NCBI GenBank assembly: GCA_030653505.1
Contig: JAURZK010000113.1
Span: 52,541 to 116,540, forward strand
From: Rubrivivax sp.
Lineage (GTDB): Bacteria > Pseudomonadota > Gammaproteobacteria > Burkholderiales > Burkholderiaceae_C
Reading direction: 5' to 3'
Length of the DNA: 64,000 nt
Below are positions 9,006 through 18,700 of this stretch, one piece after another (the first letter of the stretch is position 1; each line of letters starts with the position of its first letter). Both the position numbers and the translations under genes were made by a program. The notes under the pieces are model-generated. The model was not told the DNA's origin. It saw nothing but the letters and a program-made list of their open reading frames with translations, and ran no database searches.

Positions 9006-10728
9006 TCAGGGCGCTGCCACCGCGTCATTTGGGTGTCGATGATGCCAGTAACGCCTGGCAACATCGCGCGCGCACAGGCCCGGCGCAGGCGCCTTGGTGT
9101 CGGCGGGCGCCCGCCCCATTGCCGGCGAGGACCACGCGCCGCAGCGGTCGCTGCGCACGACGGTGATGCCGCGGTCGGCATAACGCGCCAGCACGGGCGG
9201 CGCCGGATGGCCGAAGCGGCTGCGGTAGGCCGCCTGCACGACGGCCACGCCGGGCTGCACGGCGTCGAGGAAGGCGGCGGTGGACGAGGTCTTGCTGCCG
9301 TGGTGAGGTACCAGCAGCACGTCGCTGCGAAGCATGCCGGCATCACGCCGCAGCAACGCGGTCTCCTGCGCCGCCTCGATGTCGCCGGTGAGCAGCGCGC
9401 TGGCGCCATCGGCCGCCTGCACACGCAGCACGCAGCTCAGCGCGTTGGGCTTGTGCGGCAGCGCCGGGTCCTGCGTGGTGGGGTGTAGCAGCTCGAAGGC
9501 CACGCCGTCCCAATGCCAGCGCTGGCCCGCGACGCAGGGGACGTGCGGCAGGCCGCGCTGCGTCGCTGCCTGCCGCAAGGGGTGGTCCTCGGCCAGTGAA
9601 CTGGAAAGTGCCGCCACCGGCATGCCGGCGAGCAGCGTCGCGGCACCGCCGACGTGGTCGCTGTCGCGGTGGCTGAGCATCAGCAGGTCGACCCGTGTCT
9701 CGCCGCGCACCCGCAGCAAAGGCAGCAGCACACGTCCGCCGGCGTCGGCCTCGGGCGTGTAGGCCGGGCCCGTGTCGTAGACGAGCAGGTGGCGCCGGGT
9801 GCGCACCAGCACCGCCGTGCCCTGGCCGACATCGGCAGCGACCAGTTCGAACTGCCCCTGCGGCGGGCGCTCGACCGGTGGCGCGAGCAAGGGCAGCGCC
9901 AGCGGCAGGGTCATCAGGCGCATTCGCCACGGCAGCGGCAGCACCGCCAGCGCACCGGCCACCAGGCCGCAGGCCACGGCCCAGGGTGGCGCGGCCGCGG
10001 CCGACCACAGCGCCAGCGGCAGGCCGGCCAGCGCCTGCAGCACAAGCGTGAGGCCCTGCACCAGCACGGCAGACACGTTCCACAGTGGCGGCAGCAGCAC
10101 GCCCAGCATGGCCAGCGGCACGACGAGCAGGGTGACCAGCGGTATCGCCAGCAGGTTGGCGACGAAGCCGACGATCGAGATCTGCTGGAAGAAGACCAGC
10201 GTCAGCGGCGCCAGCCCGACGGTGGCCACGGCCTGGGTGCGCAGGCCGTCGCGCAGCGCCTGCGCCGCACGCGCGCGCCAGCGGGTCGCCGCGGGCGCCA
10301 GCCGCTGCGCCGGCTCGGCCGCCACCAGCAACGCCACGGCGACGAAGGACAGCCAGAAGCCCGGCTGCAGCATCGCCCAGGGGTCGCCCACCGTGACCGC
10401 CAGCGCGGCGGACAGCAGCACGGCCGGCAGCGGCCAGCGCAGCCCCGCGCTGCGCAGTGCCACGACGACGGCGATCATGCCCACCGTGCGCTGCGCCGGC
10501 ACACCCCAGCCCGCCAGCAGCGCGTAGCCTGCGGCCGACAGCAGCCCGCCCCAGCGCGCCGCCTGCGGTGCGGGCAGCAGCAGCGGCAGCCGCCGGTGGC
10601 GGCGCCACAGCCAGCCGACGATGCCCCCGGCCAGCCAGGCGAACATGGTGACGTGCAGGCCCGAGATGCTCATCAGGTGCGAAACGCCCGTGATGCGGAA
10701 GAGCTCCCAGCCAGCGCGGTCTGGCTAC
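9006..10728 (-). pseudogene. comEC: comEC, 3' portion; 5' end removed by Tn7-like insertion
   Basis: The leftward frame holds the C-terminal two-thirds of ComEC/Rec2, the inner-membrane channel that takes up DNA in natural transformation. Visible are the conserved GWELFRITGVSHLMSISGLH segment, several hydrophobic helices of the competence domain, and a C-terminal metallo-beta-lactamase-like domain (LSHRDSDHVGG, LTGDIEAAQE, VPHHGSKTSS). Just upstream of Asp-Arg-Ala-Gly-Trp the frame runs into a TAG and the sequence changes to TnsB-type repeats. The N-terminal OB-fold and first helices are therefore missing and should lie beyond the other end of the element. The fragment is expected to be non-functional for transformation. 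Confidence 0.9.
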
Positions 10729-10729
10729 T

Positions 10730-11021
10730 GACAAACAGGTCCTACTCTCGGACAAATGGTTCTACTCTGGGCATTTCTCGACAATGGGTTCTACGCTAGC
10801 GGCCCAGGTATCGCCCGAATTCTTGACAAAGGGTTCTACCGTCCCAGCAGGCCACGGCCCCTCGAGTTGCGACGTCCTGCGCGCCGCTAACCGCAAAACC
10901 TCGCAAGCTCCCCAAGCGCTTCTGCCTCAACCTCCGCCAACCCTCGTAAACCAGAAACTTCAGGCGTTCTTGACAAATGGTTTGACCGCAAGTTGTACTG
11001 CTTGACAAATGGTTCTACTCT
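10730..11021 (+). repeat. Six TnsB-type binding-site repeats at the transposon left end
   Basis: Six copies of an 18-19 bp motif with consensus GACAAATGGTTCTACTCT, all in the same orientation: 10,730-10,748, 10,751-10,768, 10,780-10,797, 10,825-10,842, 10,972-10,989 and 11,004-11,021. The first three are closely packed at the tip and the last two lie about 130 bp further in, as in Tn7-type ends where TnsB binds several spaced sites. Copies 2 and 6 are identical; copy 5 is the most diverged (GACAAATGGTTTGACCGC). Copy 1 has one extra base. No gene is evident within this stretch. Confidence 0.88.
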
Positions 11022-11446
11022 CACCGGCCGCACCCGCCCAGACGACTTTGCGACCGGTGGATGCCCCGTATCGGGCGGACGTAGTGCTGCTTCCGGGCGC
11101 ACTCGAAGACTGTGCAAAACGCGAGTGGCTTGCCTAGTCCGCAACGGCGGAAAAAGGCTGCCAAACTTTTCACGCCAGACGCAGCGCAATGTTCGCAGCC
11201 AGTAGCGCAACATCCGCACCCTCGGCTAGAGTGGCACTCGTCGCGTCGGCCCAGCCGGCGCGTCGCCAACCGGCAAGGGCCTTGCCCCAACGCCACCAGC
11301 GAACTTGAGCGCCGAACAGCGCGCCTCAGTTCTCCATCCGGACTCGTTCTGAGTCACGGAAACCCCGGAAAAGCCTGACACCCGAAGTCCATCTTCGACT
11401 TCCCGCCTTCAGCTGTCTGCTTCCAGCGCTCAGCGTTCGAACCAGC
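11022..11446. other. Intergenic stretch inside the left end, no gene seen
   Basis: Between the last TnsB-type repeat and the boxA-like leader I see no reading frame with a credible ribosome binding site or recognisable product, and no tRNA. It may serve as spacer or promoter DNA for the leader that follows. Confidence 0.5.
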
Positions 11447-11707
11447 CGTTCTTTAACAACCTGCAGCAGCCCACTGACCCGGCGGAGCCGAGTAACCGCC
11501 CGCTGGGAGTACGCATAAAAACAATAGCTGTCGGCTGCAACTGGCTCGCGCAAGCGAGACAGCCCTCCCCTCGTACCCCGCACATCAGTTCGACGAAAAA
11601 CGTCAGGCTCACTGAAGTATCCAAAGCGCTGGCGAAGGCCCAACGCACTCTCGAAAACCCACAACACACCCACTCGCAGCACTCAGCCGAGTGCAAAAGG
11701 ACACCCA
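11447..11707 (+). promoter_or_regulatory. Structured leader with boxA-like motif upstream of small gene
   Basis: CGTTCTTTAACA at 11,447-11,458 differs by two bases from the bacterial boxA consensus TGCTCTTTAACA, which binds NusB/NusE to promote antitermination. Downstream is a hairpin CTCGC-GCAA-GCGAG (11,545-11,558) with a GNRA-type loop, enclosed by a GCTGTC/GACAGC pair. The leader ends at the ribosome binding site of the gene at 11,708. I infer a transcribed leader RNA; no riboswitch class is recognised. Confidence 0.4.
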
Positions 11708-12121
11708 ATGAACACCGTAAAGACCAACCTAAACAGCTCGACCCCTGTCACTTCTCCACCGACGCGCCTCGATGAACACATTGAGGCACTGGACGCTCTG
11801 TTCCAGAGCGTCACCAGATGCCGAAAACTGGGTGACTTCCGCGACATGACCGGTTTTCTAAAGGCTATCAGCATGCTGAGCTCCGCCATGGTGCAACAGT
11901 ATGAGCGCCAATTCAACACACAGAATGCCGTGACGTCCCAGCCAGAGACTCCTGCGGAGAGACACCCCCGAGACGCAAACGTTTGCCTCAACCACAACGC
12001 TCCACCAGCTCACGACAACCCCGAAGCTAACGAGGTATCAACATCAGCAACGAAGAAGACTCCCGGAAGAGCAATTCGCAGAATTGGTTCCAGCGGCCAC
12101 TCTGTCGCCGACAAAAGGTAA
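11708..12121 (+). CDS. Small hypothetical protein, first cargo gene
   Basis: A 137-residue protein starting MNTVKTNLNSSTPVTSPP. AAAAGGA lies 7-8 nt before the ATG, a good ribosome binding site. Residues 20-70 are predicted to be helical (LDEHIEALDALFQSVTRCRK...MLSSAMVQQYERQF); the rest is polar and likely disordered, ending in basic residues. I do not recognise a family. It is the only rightward gene in the left part of the island and is read convergently with the helicase gene that ends at 12,273. Confidence 0.55.
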   Translation: MNTVKTNLNSSTPVTSPPTRLDEHIEALDALFQSVTRCRKLGDFRDMTGFLKAISMLSSAMVQQYERQFNTQNAVTSQPETPAERHPRDANVCLNHNAPPAHDNPEANEVSTSATKKTPGRAIRRIGSSGHSVADKR

Positions 12122-12272
12122 TCGCCAAAAGAGGAACTGAGACGAGGCAGGGGCCTGCAGTGGGTAAGCAACAGCGACATGCAAATCCCATTCGAGGTCC
12201 TGGCGGTACGCTGTGGCACGTGTAGCATCCGGCGCCGACGTACACGTCAGCGTGCCCCAATCACCCGCTACC

Positions 12273-15029
12273 CTACGTACGCCTTCGCGACCTCGTCACC
12301 GACTGCCGGCCGCCGGACCTGTCGTTCCGCTTGTGCCTGCATCTCGGAAAGCTTGAGCACCCGAGGAAGCTTCCGTATGGCCCTGTTCTTGGCACCAAGA
12401 ACCCAATTCCACACTTCGGGCAGACCTCGGAAGTACTCTCCTCACCATCAACATTCGTAATCGTCAGTCCATGGTCGCGCACCAGTTCAGAAATGAACGC
12501 TGACTCCTTACGCGCAACGGTGACCAACGTGACCGTTCGCCGCGCCCGGGTCATGGCGACATAAAAGAGCCGACGCTCTTCAGCGTACTCGTACGAGTCG
12601 CCCCCTGGCATGGCTAGCAGTAGGACGGCGTCGTCCTCCACTCGGCTAGGAAAACCAAGAGTCTCTGAGGTGACTCTCGGCACGATGACATGGTCTGCCT
12701 CAAGCCCTTTGGATGAATGCACCGTGATGAACTGGACATCAACTCTCGACTTGTCATAGTTCCGGGGAAGATAGCCCTCGTCACGGCGATATCGCCCAAG
12801 CAGGTAGACCGAGACCTTGCCGCGACCACCTTCCTCGCCCGCAATCTTGCCAACCGTCGCTTCTACGGCCGACCTCGTCTCACCCTCATCAAGCACGCTC
12901 ACTATGCGAACCGGGTTTGAGACGTTTGTCTTGGGTGACCGCACTGCCTTTCGAAGCTGGTTGGGGTTCTTCTGGACAAACGTACTGCTGATGTCACACA
13001 ACGACTGCGGGCAACGGAAAGTCGTCTCCAGCTTGAGGATGGTGGCCTTCCCAAAGCGACGCTCGAAGTCCGTCATCACGCCGAGGTCTGCACCTGCAAA
13101 CCGATTGATGCTCTGCCAGTCATCACCAACCGCAAACAAGTGGCGCCCCGGTTTGCTCACCAGCGCTGATACGATGCGTGCCCGTGCCTGGCTCGCGTCC
13201 TGAAACTCGTCGACCATTACCAACTCGTACGGGCTCTCCCAGCTTCCACGCTCCAGGCACTCAGCTGCGGTGTTCAGCATGTCCTCGAAGTCGATAACTT
13301 TCTCTGCGCGGAGCCGCTGCTCCCAGAGCGTCCAGAGTTTTTCGAACAGCCCCAAGAACATCTCGTGACGGTGTCGAAACTGACCTGCGACACCTTCTTC
13401 AAGACGTCGGCGGAGGTCACCGATGGTCAATCGATTGCTCTTGGCATGGGTCAGAAAAGAACGCATGGTCCTCGCAAGGCGCGGACTCTCGATGGGTTGC
13501 CGGCCTCGCACCTCTCGGTCGGGGTTCGGGTCGAGTTCAATGCCGAGCTTGGTCAGCTCACGCTCCAGATAACCGAACGCTCGGCCCGACCAAAGGTCAG
13601 CCATCGTCGTTTCAAGGAGGCGCGTGCCATTTTCGGCATGGACACGCTTCTTCCAAGCCATGCCCTCTCTGTAGCCCTCGAACTCAGCCGGCGGCGCCCC
13701 GTTTGCGTCGAGCGCCCAGTGCTCCAGGTAGGCGTCCGCATCTGGCAGGTAGAAATCCGGCCGATACTGCCTATGTAGAGAGTCTGCGGTGTCGACCTCG
13801 TAAGGCCCTTCGTAGACATACTGAACACCGTTGTAAAAGAGCCAGTTCGCAATTACTAGCTCACCGCGACTACGGACCACCTCGTTGTTCAGCGTCCAGA
13901 AGCCGTCGCGACCTCCTTCTTTATCCCAAGCCTCAGGGTTTGCGGCCTCCCGACCAAACTTCGGCAAGTCCTGCCCGAACACAAGTCGGAACATGTCCCA
14001 CTGGGCACGGAACACAGCGTCGCTGCTCTTGAGTTCATCGACCATGGCAAGGAGCGCCTCCTGGTCTCGACCTGTCTCGACCCAAGGGGCCAGTGAGGGG
14101 CGCTTACCGGTTGCTTTGCCGATGACATCTAGGCCAAAGGCGTGAAAGGTCTTTGCCACGACCTGGTCAGCCGAAAGACCCAACACACTCAGGCGCGCCT
14201 TGATGCGCTCACGCAGTTCTGCTGCCGCATCGTTGTTGAAGGCAAGCAAAAGCATCCGGTCGGGCGGGAAGTAGCCCTTCTTGAGCGCGTATGCTGCCTT
14301 AGCAACCATTGTGGAGGTCTTGCCAGACCCAGCTGAGGCCACCAGAAGAACACGGCTGTCGAAGTTGATGACCGCCTGGCTCTGCTCCTTCGTTAGCGGC
14401 GACTTTTCCACAGTATCAAAGAATGGCCGCGAGTCCACGAGTTCCTTGTTCAGGTGGCGCGTATTCAGCTCGTCGGCGACCGTCGGGAACGGACTCCTCC
14501 ACAGCGTGACCGCATCTCTGACCTCCTTGGGCTGTCTCTCTAGCAGCTGAGCAAGCTCGGGTTCGGCGAGCAGCTTCTCTAAGCCGGACGGCTTGGAACC
14601 CGAGGCCTGAGTCGTGAACTCATGACTGAGCCAACCTCGAGTCCGGAATCTCTGCGTGCACGCTACGGTTATGCCGGAGACCCAGTCCAGGACGAGCTTG
14701 AGCGTCGGGCCGAACTGGTCAACAAGTTCGGCAACGCGCATACGCCGCCGGACGACTGCAACAGTGGCGTCAATTTCAGCTTTGAGGGCGCCTGCACGCG
14801 CATTCGGAATGCCATCGAGACGGACAAGCTGCCCATTGGCCCCTCGAACCTCTACCGCAGCCCAAATCGCGCCGGGATGGACTGTCAGCTTGTCGAGCAG
14901 CAGAACACTGCCCGAGCGCACGCGGTCACCCACCTTCAGAGAGAACTGCTCCCCTTCCAGCATGAGTGCCCAGGGCATACTTGAGGTGAAGAGCCTGCCA
15001 AGCGGTGTCGGACCCCACGTCTGCTGCAA
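12273..15029 (-). CDS. HelD-type superfamily 1 helicase with inserted nuclease-like domain
   Basis: A 918-residue UvrD-like helicase. Its N-terminus (TWGPTPLGRLF...) resembles Helicase IV. Walker A is ASAGSGKTST near residue 234; VDEFQDASQ is the DExQ motif; FITVHSSKGLEADHVIVPR is a late helicase motif. The C-terminus has a topoisomerase-type zinc finger (CPKCGIGFLVPR...GCSSFPRC). E. coli Helicase IV has about 684 residues, so this one is longer. The extra part (about residues 385-490; SRGELVIANWLFYNGVQY, RPDFYLP, YLEHWALD) looks like a PD-(D/E)XK nuclease insert. I chose the TTG start at 15,029 because GAGGA lies just upstream and it keeps the family N-terminus. It may be an anti-phage helicase-nuclease; function is inferred. 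Confidence 0.82.
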   Translation of the reverse strand: MQQTWGPTPLGRLFTSSMPWALMLEGEQFSLKVGDRVRSGSVLLLDKLTVHPGAIWAAVEVRGANGQLVRLDGIPNARAGALKAEIDATVAVVRRRMRVAELVDQFGPTLKLVLDWVSGITVACTQRFRTRGWLSHEFTTQASGSKPSGLEKLLAEPELAQLLERQPKEVRDAVTLWRSPFPTVADELNTRHLNKELVDSRPFFDTVEKSPLTKEQSQAVINFDSRVLLVASAGSGKTSTMVAKAAYALKKGYFPPDRMLLLAFNNDAAAELRERIKARLSVLGLSADQVVAKTFHAFGLDVIGKATGKRPSLAPWVETGRDQEALLAMVDELKSSDAVFRAQWDMFRLVFGQDLPKFGREAANPEAWDKEGGRDGFWTLNNEVVRSRGELVIANWLFYNGVQYVYEGPYEVDTADSLHRQYRPDFYLPDADAYLEHWALDANGAPPAEFEGYREGMAWKKRVHAENGTRLLETTMADLWSGRAFGYLERELTKLGIELDPNPDREVRGRQPIESPRLARTMRSFLTHAKSNRLTIGDLRRRLEEGVAGQFRHRHEMFLGLFEKLWTLWEQRLRAEKVIDFEDMLNTAAECLERGSWESPYELVMVDEFQDASQARARIVSALVSKPGRHLFAVGDDWQSINRFAGADLGVMTDFERRFGKATILKLETTFRCPQSLCDISSTFVQKNPNQLRKAVRSPKTNVSNPVRIVSVLDEGETRSAVEATVGKIAGEEGGRGKVSVYLLGRYRRDEGYLPRNYDKSRVDVQFITVHSSKGLEADHVIVPRVTSETLGFPSRVEDDAVLLLAMPGGDSYEYAEERRLFYVAMTRARRTVTLVTVARKESAFISELVRDHGLTITNVDGEESTSEVCPKCGIGFLVPRTGPYGSFLGCSSFPRCRHKRNDRSGGRQSVTRSRRRT

Positions 15030-15082
15030 GTCTTCCTCGACTACGTCACGCAGCTTATGCCTGTAGTACCGCCGCCGGTCGC

Positions 15083-15535
15083 CTAGGACGCCTGCTTCAA
15101 CGCCTCAAGCCGCTCTGCAACTTCTCTCTTTCCAACGCCCCGCAGGCCAGCAATCGCCGCTAGGTTCTTCTCCCTGGGCTTAGTCTCCCCTTTCTCCCAG
15201 AGATAGACGCTCTGGCCCGAAGCGCCGACCAGCAACCCGAAGTCTTCGGCGCTGAGTCCCAGACGCTTGCGGTTGCTGGCCATACCCTTGGCACGAAAGC
15301 GAAAGCTCCCTGCATCGGCGTTCTCGACAACTGGCTGAGGAACACGCTCGGTCTTTCCGCTAGCGCCAGCCAGCTTCTTCAAGGCTCGCTCAAGCTCAGA
15401 CGTCTTGCGTTTGAGAGCAGCTATGTCGCTCCGCTGCGAGGTGACGGTCTTCCTGAGTGCTTCGGTCTCTGCGCGAAGCTCTTTGCGAGCCAAGCGTGCG
15501 ACTTCAGCCTTGAGCAATGCTGCGAGGTTTGCCAT
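15083..15535 (-). CDS. XRE-type helix-turn-helix protein with N-terminal coiled coil
   Basis: A 150-residue protein beginning MANLAALLKAEVARLARKEL. Residues 10-65 are a predicted coiled coil rich in Lys, Arg, Glu and Ala. Residues 90-140 are a Cro/XRE-like helix-turn-helix (SNRKRLGLSAEDFGLLVGASGQSVYLWEKGETKPREKNL). Proteins of this make-up are common in Burkholderiales and are annotated as transcriptional regulators. It lies 53 nt before the HelD-like gene in the same direction and may regulate it. No clear ribosome binding site is seen. Confidence 0.75.
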   Translation of the reverse strand: MANLAALLKAEVARLARKELRAETEALRKTVTSQRSDIAALKRKTSELERALKKLAGASGKTERVPQPVVENADAGSFRFRAKGMASNRKRLGLSAEDFGLLVGASGQSVYLWEKGETKPREKNLAAIAGLRGVGKREVAERLEALKQAS

Positions 15536-15790
15536 CCTGGGAGTATGCGATATTGGCCAGTTACGGCGATTGGGAAGAACCTGGCTCCAGCGGAACGAGA
15601 CCGCTTTCAACAGGCATCGTCAGGATACTGTGGCGCGCCCATCCTTGGCCCCAGAGCCAGCAACTGGACAGTAATCTGAACCTCGCCTAAAACCCGGCGG
15701 GTGCTGAACTCGGCGAGTTTCAAGAGCAGCGCATCTGACGCTAGGCCAATCACAATCGGCCAGTTTAGGCAACCCCACTGACCCTGAAGT

Positions 15791-18700
15791 CTAGGCAGCA
15801 GCCTGACCAGATACGCTTTCACTGTCCTGAGCGGCTGCGAACAAGGTGCCGTCGTGAAGCGCCTCCTCAAACTCATGGTTGGTGATGGGATGAGCGCCTA
15901 GCTGTTCTTCGAGACGGCCGCGCGTGATGAGCTCCACTTGGTTCGCATCCGCCTGCTCTCGTGCGCCCCGCGTGAACTCCTGATTGGTCACTGCGACTCT
16001 ACGGAACCTGGTACCCCGGAAGCGGGCTTGGTAGCGCGCAGCGCCCGCCACGACCTCCTTGATAGCGTCCCACCCGAGTTCAGCTGACTTTGAACTCTTG
16101 CACTGGACCAGTTCTCCTTCACGACCCTTGAATGCCACTACATCAATGCCGCCATCACCTCCCCGCTTCGGGGTCACAGTGGCCTGGAACCCCCGCTTCC
16201 CCCATACGAGGCAGCACAGGGTTTCGAAGGAGTCACCGTCCATGCGGTCGACATCATCCATCGTCAAGTACCGCTTCGGCACAGGCTCTCCGATGCCTCC
16301 CTCGCCTACGAGGTCCTTGAAAGTTGCGTCCTTTCCAGAACCATTGAGCATTGCATCAAGGCCGCCATCGTCCAGAGTCGCGCCGGCCAAGCCAGCCTTG
16401 CGCTTGAGGAGTTGGTCAAGGCGAACCTCGAAGGTCGAGAAATCATCTGCCACTACGGTCGGACAATACACATAGACATCCCGCTCCTGTCCGATGCGGA
16501 ACGCTCGGTCTGTCGCTTGGGCCTCCTTTGATGGATTCCAGGCGCGCGTGAAGTGGAAAACATGGTTGGCCGCCGTGACGTTCAGGCCAGCGCCGGCAGC
16601 CAGAGTTGAAAGAATGATGACGTCGAACCCCGGCTTGGCCGAGAACTTGTCGATGTAGCCCTGCCGCCCCTGCGAGTCGCCATTGATGATGAATGGCCGA
16701 AGGCCAAAGCTGTCCTTGAGGAAGAAGTACAAGGCAGCCTGCGCTTCGCGAAGCTCTGTGAAGACGATGGCCTTCTCACCGGCCGTCTGAACTTCTGAAA
16801 GTCTGGACAAAAGCCAAGCCAGCTTTGGCGAATTGCCAAGGTGCGTGTCTCGTCCAGACCTATCGACAAGGAACTTGGTGCCCGGTAGGCAGTACGGCTC
16901 AGCACACACAGCCTTCATGAGGTGGAGTGCGCCAAACGAGAGCTGTGCTCGCTTGCGTCCGTTGGACTCGTTCGCGGCATCCTGCAGCTTCTTGAGGCCG
17001 CCCTTGTAGAGGATGCGCTGGTGTTCAGTGAGCGCAATCTCCAAGCGCTCATCCTCACCCAGCGATGGCTTGAACTCGAGCTCCGCCTGGGTAGCCTTCT
17101 TAAGCGCGAAGTACTTTTTGGGGAGGTCCGCTGCGATGTCGGCTTTCGTTCGGCGAAGCGTCTGAGGCGCGATAGCGGTCTGCAGCCGCTTGAGGGCCTG
17201 CACCTGTTCGTCCGTTTCGCACTCGATGGGGCGCCGGTACGCTTTGCCAAACTCCTCCAACGCACCCAGAAGTCCGGGCTGAACAAGGTCGAAGAGGCAC
17301 CAGAGGTCGGCAAGCGAGTTCTCTACGGGTGTGCCGGTGCAAGCGATTCGGAAGTCGGCCTTTAGCTTCTTCGCCGCCAGCGTAACCAACGTTCCTGGAG
17401 TCTTGATGCGCTGCGCCTCGTCGCAGATGAGGAACGCGAAGGGCTGCTTCGCAAGCGAGAACTCGTACGATGTCAGCACCTCGTAGGTAGTGACGATGAC
17501 CTTGGCGGCACCGGGCCACGCAGGCCTGAGCAACTCGACGATGCCCTTGTCTCGCAGCTGGCTGTCGATGAGTCCGAGCGGCTGCTTCCGTTCCGTCAGC
17601 GCATCGCCGTAGAGGACGAGCACTTCTGGGAATGAGTCGTTGAAGAACTTGCGAGTCTCGTTAGCCCAGTTCTCAACAAGACTCTTGGGCGCAAAGATGA
17701 TGGAAGGTGCGGCGTTCGGATTGACCTCGTAGTACCACGCCAGCAGCGACAGTAGCTGGAGCGTCTTCCCAAGCCCCATGTCGTCCGCGAGCAGCGCGCC
17801 TCGACACTCCGCAGGCGCCTTTGAGACCAGATTCTGAAACCAGGCCACTCCGTAGTGCTGGTGCTTCTTCAGCTCGATGCCAGGCCGCAGGCACTTTGGA
17901 AGGATGTCCACCCAACCCTCAGGCAAGGCCAGTGACGCCCTTCGCTCCTCGAGGTAGTCCACCTCGTGAAAGTTGGTCTTGACCAGTAACGTCTGTCGCG
18001 GAGGCTTCTTCTCCTTGGGCTTCGACTCGCCATCGCCCTTGACCTTGTCTTGCAAGCCGAGCATCGCATTGAAGCCGTCAACCAGCGTGCGCGCCTGCTC
18101 GGTTGGCAGTGCGGTTGGCAAGCTGTCGTTCTTCACTTCGGGGATACCCTGCCGCTCGGCCTCGGTGACCTGCTCGTCAAAGGTCTTCACCCACTCTTTG
18201 GTCAGCGGAACGAGAACTTGGCCCTCGTGCCCCTGAAGCGTGACCTTCACCATCGGTGTGAGGTCGCCCGGAAGCCACCCACTCTCGTCACCGTCCTTCT
18301 TGTCCTTCTGAAAGACAGGAACGTAGATGGGCTTGGCAGCGCCAATGCCCTCGATTCGCCCGCTGTAGCCGTCGAGCTCGTAGATGTCGTCGAAACTGAT
18401 GCGCTCCGCAGGCTGGACCCGCCAAAGGTGGGCGAGCTGGAGCCCCTGCTCCAGCTGAGTGGTGGACTCGGCGTCGATTGTCAAGTCGAACTCATCCCAC
18501 GGGAAGCGCTCGCGGTCTTGCTCCAGCGCGCTCCGCAGGGCAGATAGGAACGCGTCAAGTTCCTCCGGAGTCTTGAAGTTCTTAGCCTCGGTACGGGCTG
18601 CGCCACCACCAAAATGTTCCGTGACCAACAGGTCCACTGTATTGATGCGACCGGTTTCGGTCCGCCCAACGATGCTGAAGACGGCGGCAACGGCCCCAGC

